Of a stretch of DNA of 64,000 nt, positions 57,256-64,000 are shown in pieces (position 1 is the stretch's first letter; each line of letters opens with the position of its first letter). This stretch comes from Lucifuga dentata (lineage: Eukaryota > Chordata > Actinopteri > Ophidiiformes > Bythitidae), in the NCBI GenBank assembly GCA_014773175.1, contig VXCM01000481.1, positions 1-64,000 on the forward strand, given 5' to 3'. The notes beneath the pieces were generated by a model. It was not told the origin of the DNA, did no database searches, and worked only from the letters and a program-made list of their open reading frames with translations. Position numbers and translations under genes: made by a program.

Positions 57256-60200
57256 TCACTGGTCTTTCTCGTGCATCTGCTGCTGCATCTTATTCAGCAT
57301 CTCCTGCATCCTCTTCAGCTGCAAGCAGAAAAAAGGAAGATGCTGAACATAAATCTTCAATATTAATAAGAATTCAAGGTCTAAGGCATAGTTTACTGAG
57401 TTAATCTAAACTGAGAAAATAAGTTTTATGAAGTTGAGACTCAACTTCTATCAGCAGCTGTGTTAATAAGTGGTTCTAGTCTGACCGTTTTATTGAGGAA
57501 CTCATTTCCTCTTAGTTTCATCCTCATGACTTTACAGACTGAAATACCTCTGCAGATAAACACTGCTTCATTTTAACCTTTTCTGCTGGGTTTGGTTTGT
57601 CTATTTTTTTTTTTTTTTTTTTTTTTTATCACCAATAATAGAAGATGAGAGCAACAACTGATAACCAATTTATGCACCTCATTCCCTGTATCACTTTCAC
57701 TTCAGCAGTTAGATCGGTTTGGCATTGTTTTGCAATTCATATGTATTTGTCTGACTAAGTGATAACACACAGTGATCAGAAACCTGGAAATGTCAGTCCA
57801 CAGTCCAAAAACATGCATGGGGGACAAATTTAGGGGATATGGTGTTTACATGCACAAACACAAAAACTACTCCAAATCAATAATCATAACTGGGATAAAT
57901 GTACTAATGGTGAGTATTGCTTTGTCTTGCATTGGAGAAAACATTCATTTAAGATATATTCATAAAAAAATACGTGACATTTCTCCATCTTCTGACAATC
58001 GGCAGCCAGGTTGCTTCATACCTCCTCATCTTTCATTTTGATTAGCTTCTCTGTTTCCACATCTGGAGTGGACAGAGGCAGGATGGGGATGGGACTCTCC
58101 ATGCGGTTGTCCTGAGCCAGTTTACTGGGAGGAGCAGAGGAGGAGAAGTGAAGCAGTCAAATCTAAACTGAAATCTGTCAGACGTCAGCAGTTAACCAAT
58201 ATATTTACAAAACATTCAGCCTCCTGTATTTTTTCAGTTCTCACAAGACTCTTTTGCTCTTTCTCAAAACATACACACACACACACCTGGTCATCTCCTG
58301 TATGCACTGAGCTCTGTAGTTTTCGTAGTGGACGTCACAGGTCACGTCTTTGAGGTCATGCATGTGCGACCGAATCAGCATGTTCCTCAGCTTGACAAAA
58401 TCACAGTGTGACTGGTTTTCCACTGAACAAAAGAATGAGGAAGACAAATGAGAACTCCATGTTGTGACATGCAGGCTGCATCTAGTTTGCATATTGGTAG
58501 ATCAGGGTTGCGTAGATGCATATAGTAGTGCAGGAACATACCTTCAACAATTCCCCAGGGGTACAGTCTCCCTCTCACCCTCTGCCCTCGAGCTTCCACC
58601 ACCGTGTTACTGCCGATCACCGCAAACGGGGTGCACTCCTTTAGAGACACGGGGTTTTTAGCTGTTATCGATCTATGCTTTTTTTCTGCTACATCTTCAG
58701 AGAAGGCCACCGAACAGCAAAACCGCAGTGCCCTGCTCAAGAGAACTGTGCCTGTACTTACTGAGGTGAGTAAAATATTGTTTGAAATTGAAGAATTTAC
58801 AGTATGAGCATAAAAAGGTACGGAAGCCCACTTAGAACAGAAGTATGTAGTCTGCACATGAAATGAGTTGGGTTTAAAAAAAATCTAATTCTAAATTAAA
58901 AAGAAGAATTAAAGGACCATACCAACCATTTTGCATGTTTGAGCCTAATACATTAAATTTTTATACATGTAACGTTACTGACAATTTCCCAAAGCATACT
59001 GGAACAGTGAATTAAAAACATTTTCCTTCCTTCCAGACCACCATTGGTTTCAATTCATTCTGGTATGCTATTAAAATCAACTAACTGATACTTGAAACGT
59101 TCTTGGGATAGGTAATCCATCATCGTGAACAAGACATACTTTCAGTGTTCTTTTTGAAGTTATAGAATTTTAGAGATTAAGTGCAATAAAAAGCGCAGAG
59201 TGAATGTATGTCTCCACTGGGGAATTTAATCCCAAAAGAAGACCTGCTAATAGTTACACTAGGCTGCTATTAGCAGGCGAAACATCGATTTTTAAGGTGG
59301 GTGTATTGCTTGAATATTTGATTTTGAAAGATTAAGAAATTTTGCAAAATATCTGGAAAGCTGAAATATGGTTTTATCCTTTGGGAGATGACTGTCAGTA
59401 AGGTAACATGTATGAAAATTGAAGATATTAGGCTCAAACATGCAGGATTGCCGGTATGGTCCTTTTAACATAAACCTAATTTGTATGAATAATGTGCCAC
59501 AATAACAGAATATCCATACATTTCAAATGTTTTGATCCTCTGCAGAAATTTCCAGCATCATCTATTGTACCACCAGGGGGCACTTCAAGTACCACCAGTG
59601 GTACACATCCTACAGTTTGCACTTACAGTGAATTATTGGCTGTAAATAATTGTTTTTAAAATCAATCAACCAAATTTTTTTGATTCAAAAATGTGTCTAT
59701 TACAAATATATTTTATATTACAAAATAACTCATATTAATAATTGAAGGCACAAACAGGGACACGATGAAGTAGTTATTTTGCATTTCATTAAATAAATAA
59801 AAGGTCTTTTGAAAATACTGTTTGTAAAATGCCATGGGAACATAAAAGGCACCACAATGTAGAAACAATCTGATTTTAATAGTCACTGATTATTTTAGTT
59901 CTTGGACTGACTTATTAATATAATGCAGCAATTACCGGTAATTGTTTTAGCAATTAATTCAATGGTAATTATCTGGATATTGTATCAAACTGGATGCTCA
60001 GACTCACCTTCAGCTCTTTGTCCAGTTGTTTAAACTCTTCATCCTCATCAGAGTCACACTCAGGGAACTGGTACACTTTGATGCCGAACTTGTCGATCTC
60101 CTCTCGTATCTACACACACATTCATAAACGCAGCACAGACTGATTATAACACTGCTCACACTGAATGGTCCTGATTCCACCGTGGATCTGCAGGGTGGCA

Positions 60201-60567
60201 GCTCTGTCACTCACCCTGTCTTTGAGTTTTTTAATCTCGGTGGGCGTGAGGCAGTCAGCTTTCGCAATAAGTGGAATTATGTTCACCTTTTCATGCAGAG
60301 CCTTCATGAACTCAACATCCACCGGACGCAATCTGTGGAGAAACACACAGTCCAAAACTGGTTTATAGTGTTTGTTGTGCTAATATGCTCTGTATATTTG
60401 AGGCTTTTAAAGGGGAAATGTCTCTCTAGAAGCTCGGAGTGTGTAACAATAACAACTGTTAGAAATGGTGGTGTTTGAATAGTATCCCCCCCCTTCTGTC
60501 ATCGCTGTCAGGATGTGTTATTCCACCTGGTCATCAACTTTCATACAGCATTCCATTGTGTGTGTGT

Positions 60568-60623
<56 letters not shown>

Positions 60624-61922
60624 ATACCCGTGTCCAAACGGTGGTATGAAGTAGAGGCAGCAGTGGACTCTGTTATCCTGGATGTTCTTTCTGTTCAGTC
60701 CGCTCTCGTCTCTGAAGTACTGCTCAAACTGCTGATCTATGTAGTCAGTGATGGGCTTCCAGCTAGAACACACACACACACACACGCACACACACACACC
60801 ACACACACATCACCACCACAGGCTACATTAGCAGGTCCTACTGGAACAGTAAGTCAGGTAAGAAGACAGACTCTGTGGCCTGTCAGAGCTAAATCAAAGG
60901 TTTGTATGTACTGATGTGGATCAGCAGGTTAGCACGTTAGCACGTTAGCCAGCTCACCATTCGTTGTTGTTGACAGCGTCTCCAAACCCTGGCGTGTCCA
61001 CGATGGTCAGCTTCAGCTTGACTCCTTTCTCCTCGATGTCTACCGTGTGCTTGATGATCTCCACAGTCTGGTTAATACGCTCTGCAAAGCATCAACGCAG
61101 AGAAGGAGGTGAAAACAGAGTGATGTGAAGAAAATTAGTTTGGATGAAGGATAATTTACAACAAGAGAATCATAAGTAGAAACTGAGCTCTGATGGCAAC
61201 ATTGATGAATTATCCCGTTATTACATACTTTACCTTTATGATTTGATGTGAAACATTGAATTTTTGAAACCTACTACAAATCAAAAAATAAAAGGCTGTT
61301 TTTAACCAGGCTTATTATTGGCTTATTACATATAACATATCAACATATAGGCTGCCAGATATAAGCAGGAATTGTATTTTAGAGGCTGTATTTGTATGTT
61401 TGACCCCTTTTTAAAAAAAAAATTAATTAGAATTTATTTCTGTTGTTTAGTTATTACTTTCAATAATTTAATTTCTCCAGTGAAGCCTAACATTCAAAAT
61501 ATGCTGTTTATTGTTGTGACTGACAGTAAAGTTTATTGTTCACCCATATAATATCCTGCTTCAGTACCTAGCTTTGTCACATCTCTTTATTAACCAGATT
61601 TGAGGGATCCTTACCAAATATATTTGTCATTAATTTAAAACTGAACAGCAAGGTGATACTGTATTGATTTTTGTCCATAAATACCTGAACTCAGAATGCT
61701 TTTATTGGCCAACCACTGTTCAATATTTAGTAATGTATTAATGATTATAGCTAATAACTCATAATAACTAAACTATAACTATAATAACTAATAGCTAATA
61801 CAGACTGACAGCAGATAAAGCATGAACACTCACCCTCAGCATTCAGTAACTTCCTGTCTTTGTAGAGATCTGTGAGAAACAGGCTGTTGACCAAAGTGGA
61901 TTTACCCATACCAGACTCTCCT

Positions 61923-61960
<38 letters not shown>

Positions 61961-62890
61961 AAAAACCTGTTTATTATGTGGCCGTGGAGGATACTCGACT
62001 CTGATTGGTCAGAGAGGGTGTGTGTTATTTTCAGATAACTGCACTGCTCTGATGTAAAGCTCTATAAAGTATAAAGAATGTGATACTACAAACCAAATGT
62101 TCTGTCATGTTTGCGTCTTCAGCCACAAACTGACCTGCCACCATGAGAGTGAAGTCAAAGCCTTTCTTCACAGACTTCCTGTGGACCTGGTTGGGCAGAG
62201 TTGCAAAACCCACATACTGTTTCTCCTGTGGCAGAAAAATACAGAAACAAAGAAGAAGACAGAGAAGTTTAGCATCAGAGAATGCTTTGCTATCAACAAT
62301 GCAAAGTACCAAAAGAGCAAAGGGATAAAATTTGTTTGAGAGTCCTCATAGTAGAGGGTACAGTCAAAGAAAAACTCAAATTGTTAGCAGACTAAATTAA
62401 CCTGGCATGTTGTGACAAAATAAAATCTTTGAAAAAAACAGACAGAACAGGTCTGTAATACAGGTTTCATGTCAGTTTTAACCAGTTTTTGCAAAGCTGT
62501 CATCTTCATTGACCTAATAATGTAAATAAAACATGATGAGAAGAAAATGAAAGTCATTCTGCACCAATTTTATGTCTCTGCATTTTATTCTGTGTAACAT
62601 TTTTAATATCACAGTGATACTGCAATACTACAACACAGGTTCAACATATATGTGTAAATATACACAATCATCAATGTTTTACAAAATAAGCTGCCAACTG
62701 TCAACAGTGTGTACTTGTGGATTTAGTCGTCCACTAGTTAACTAGTTGGTGGTCGAGTCGTGAATTTACTAGTTGGTTAGGCTAACTACAAAATCTACAA
62801 GTGTGAGTAAAAACACACAAAACAATCCACTGAGAAGCTGAAAATAAGCAGTGTAAGATTTTCCACTAGATCATCCCCCCCGTCTCTCTT

Positions 62891-62946
<56 letters not shown>

Positions 62947-63335
62947 CCACAGGATACCAGTCTCTGACTGTTTCAAACAGTAGCTCTCAGTGTGCTGGGT
63001 TAGCTCTGCGTCTGGCAAAATGTCATCCTTGCCTTCGCCCTGCACTGATATACACACATATAAATACACACTTGAAGCAAGTCAGCCACAGGCTGCAGTG
63101 ACCATTCATACACATGCATACTCCACACACAAACACAAACACACAGAGGCTACACTGAATAGACCTGAAAAGCCCTTTTTACTCTCCAACACACACATAA
63201 GCCAAACACACAGTCAGCATCCTTATAAGCTGTCATAACTTGTCACAGGCGTTTCCGACAGCCCCTCGGGTGAGGATTGCATTTGCAAACTCAAAAGCAT
63301 ATACACTCACATGCACACGCGCGTGCACACACACA

Positions 63336-63380
<45 letters not shown>

Positions 63381-63871
63381 ACACAGGCAGTATAATCAGT
63401 GAACAGAAAGATGCACTTGCCAAACAGGCTCAGTGCTGGAGGGAAAATGAGGAAATCTACAGATGAAGTGATTAGAAATCATACAAACAAAGTCTCTGCA
63501 CACAAATCATCTCAGCATAAATCTGTCACAATGAATCACGAGAGAACAGATAGTGAAAACAGAGGAGCTCAAACGTGTCCACGGCTGGACAGATTAACAG
63601 TGATGCTGGTGATGAGTCCACATGTGTGTGTGTGTGTGGACTTCCTGTATATATGACTAAACTAATCTGAGAGCCTCTATCTTTATCCTGAACTCTGAAT
63701 ATTTCCCTTTATTTCAAAATTCCCTCTCTCTTTCCACGTTCCCTCTTTTTCCACTCTGTTTTTCACCCGTTCTGTATCCATGATCACTCTTTTTACCTTC
63801 TGCCTGGCAGTTCTCACTCTTGGGCACAGCAAGCGTTCCACCAGTTTCTCCTGAAGCATGATGGCATCCAT
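57256..63871 (-). CDS. septin5: Septin 5 (11 coding exons)
   Basis: Exons from the start: 63871-63797, 62225-62135, 61920-61834, 61081-60958, 60762-60628, 60332-60215, 60109-60008, 58638-58542, 58422-58287, 58124-58022, 57318-57256, giving 376 aa. GTPase motifs: G1 GESGMGKST (56-64), G3 DTPGFGD (113-119), G4 AKAD (194-197). The septin unique element (residues [28 protein letters not shown]) and a C-terminal coiled coil ([27 protein letters not shown]) follow. The first exon [18 protein letters not shown] resembles the alternative N-terminus of mammalian SEPT5, so another promoter may exist outside the window. Septin 5 forms filaments and restrains exocytosis in neurons and platelets. Several introns carry GT/CA microsatellites right at splice sites. 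G1 has Met where most septins have Leu. Confidence 0.96.
59550..59635 (-). mobile_element. hAT remnant with CTCF-like motif in septin5 intron 7
   Basis: Reading the minus strand, CACTGTAAGTGCAAACTGTAGG is followed by TGTACCACTGGTGGTACTTG and a CCCTGGTGG block. The same order is seen at 122-190. CCACCAGGGGGCAC (59570-59583, plus strand) fits the CTCF core at every position. Confidence 0.5.
60557..60622 (+). repeat. (TG)n microsatellite downstream of septin5 exon 5
   Basis: About 32 TG units with one TA interruption. In the septin5 transcript this reads as a CA repeat starting about six bases after the exon 5 donor. Confidence 0.95.
60770..60808 (+). repeat. (CA)n microsatellite upstream of septin5 exon 5
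   Basis: About 18 CA units with two interruptions. In the septin5 transcript this is a GU repeat that reaches to within about eight bases of the exon 5 acceptor. Confidence 0.9.
61926..61958 (+). repeat. (CA)n microsatellite upstream of septin5 exon 3
   Basis: About 16 CA units end four or five bases from the exon 3 acceptor, so the transcript has a GU run where the polypyrimidine tract would be. Confidence 0.95.
62882..62942 (+). repeat. (TC)n(CA)n compound microsatellite, septin5 intron 1
   Basis: A pyrimidine-rich TC run passes directly into about 18 CA units. Confidence 0.95.
63309..63378 (+). repeat. Alternating purine-pyrimidine tract (CA/CG), septin5 intron 1
   Basis: About 70 bases alternate strictly or nearly so, including ACGCGCGTGCACACAC and ATGCGCGCGCGCACACAC. 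Mixed CG/CA alternation is the classic Z-DNA-forming sequence. Confidence 0.9.
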
Positions 63872-64000
63872 CCTAACCCGCGCCGACACTGACAGACAAA
63901 AATAGCTGCAGTCTCAGAACGAGAAAACGGCCCAGCAGGGAACGAGAAAACACAACCTCAAGTTATACAAAAAGCCTCAGGACCGTGATGAAACCCAAAA

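Noticed and set aside
60513..60914. 133-codon ORF with Cys-Val and His-Thr repeats
   Set aside because: It is translated TG/CA microsatellite, antisense to septin5 exon 5.
63872..63889. Six extra residues upstream of the septin5 start
   Set aside because: That extension would begin with GTG; the first ATG in good context is at 63871 and fits the alternative mammalian N-terminus.

Overview
This is nuclear DNA from a vertebrate, almost certainly a teleost fish. All ten genes are split by short introns with GT-AG borders, the proteins are vertebrate orthologues, and the filler is AT-rich sequence with long microsatellites and fish-type interspersed repeats. Joining the exons by eye gives complete, in-frame proteins for all ten genes, close to the usual vertebrate lengths. 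There is no operon, CRISPR array, prophage or obvious horizontally acquired gene, and I could not recognise an RNA gene.

Layout, left to right. 1-3.0 kb: repeats and the probable enkd1 promoter. 3.0-5.8 kb (+): enkd1, a microtubule/cilium protein. 7.0-11.5 kb (+): polb, DNA polymerase beta. 14.6-15.8 kb (+): a dynein LC8 light chain, best called dynll2. 16.6-21.1 kb (-): rpl6. 23.3-27.6 kb (-): acaa2, mitochondrial 3-ketoacyl-CoA thiolase, head to head with mrpl40 (+, 28.0-30.3 kb). 31.6-34.1 kb (-): the c22orf39/PANTS homologue. 35.3-38.9 kb (-): ufd1. 39.7-50.4 kb (-): dhx37, a DEAH-box ribosome-biogenesis helicase with 26 coding exons. 52.4-53.1 kb (-): gp1bb, a platelet/thrombocyte receptor subunit. 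57.3-63.9 kb (-): septin5.

The genes do not form one pathway. The notable context is that mrpl40, c22orf39, ufd1, gp1bb and septin5 all map to human 22q11.2 (the DiGeorge/velocardiofacial region). Here they are together again, with dhx37 lying among them. The septin5-gp1bb tandem keeps the same relative order and orientation as in mammals.

The assembly has a systematic flaw. Thirteen single N bases occur. At seven of them the 62-67 bases before the N are repeated after it, and the other six lie in homopolymers or microsatellites. These are unmerged contig overlaps. One puts a false in-frame 21-codon insertion into gp1bb and another duplicates the end of c22orf39.

I did not find a convincing undescribed biological system. 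The best leads are regulatory or structural: septin5 exon 5 sits between complementary GU and CA repeats, a CTCF-like motif lies in a hAT remnant in septin5, an RFX X-box lies near enkd1, paired E-boxes lie upstream of dhx37, and dhx37 has a GC-AG intron.
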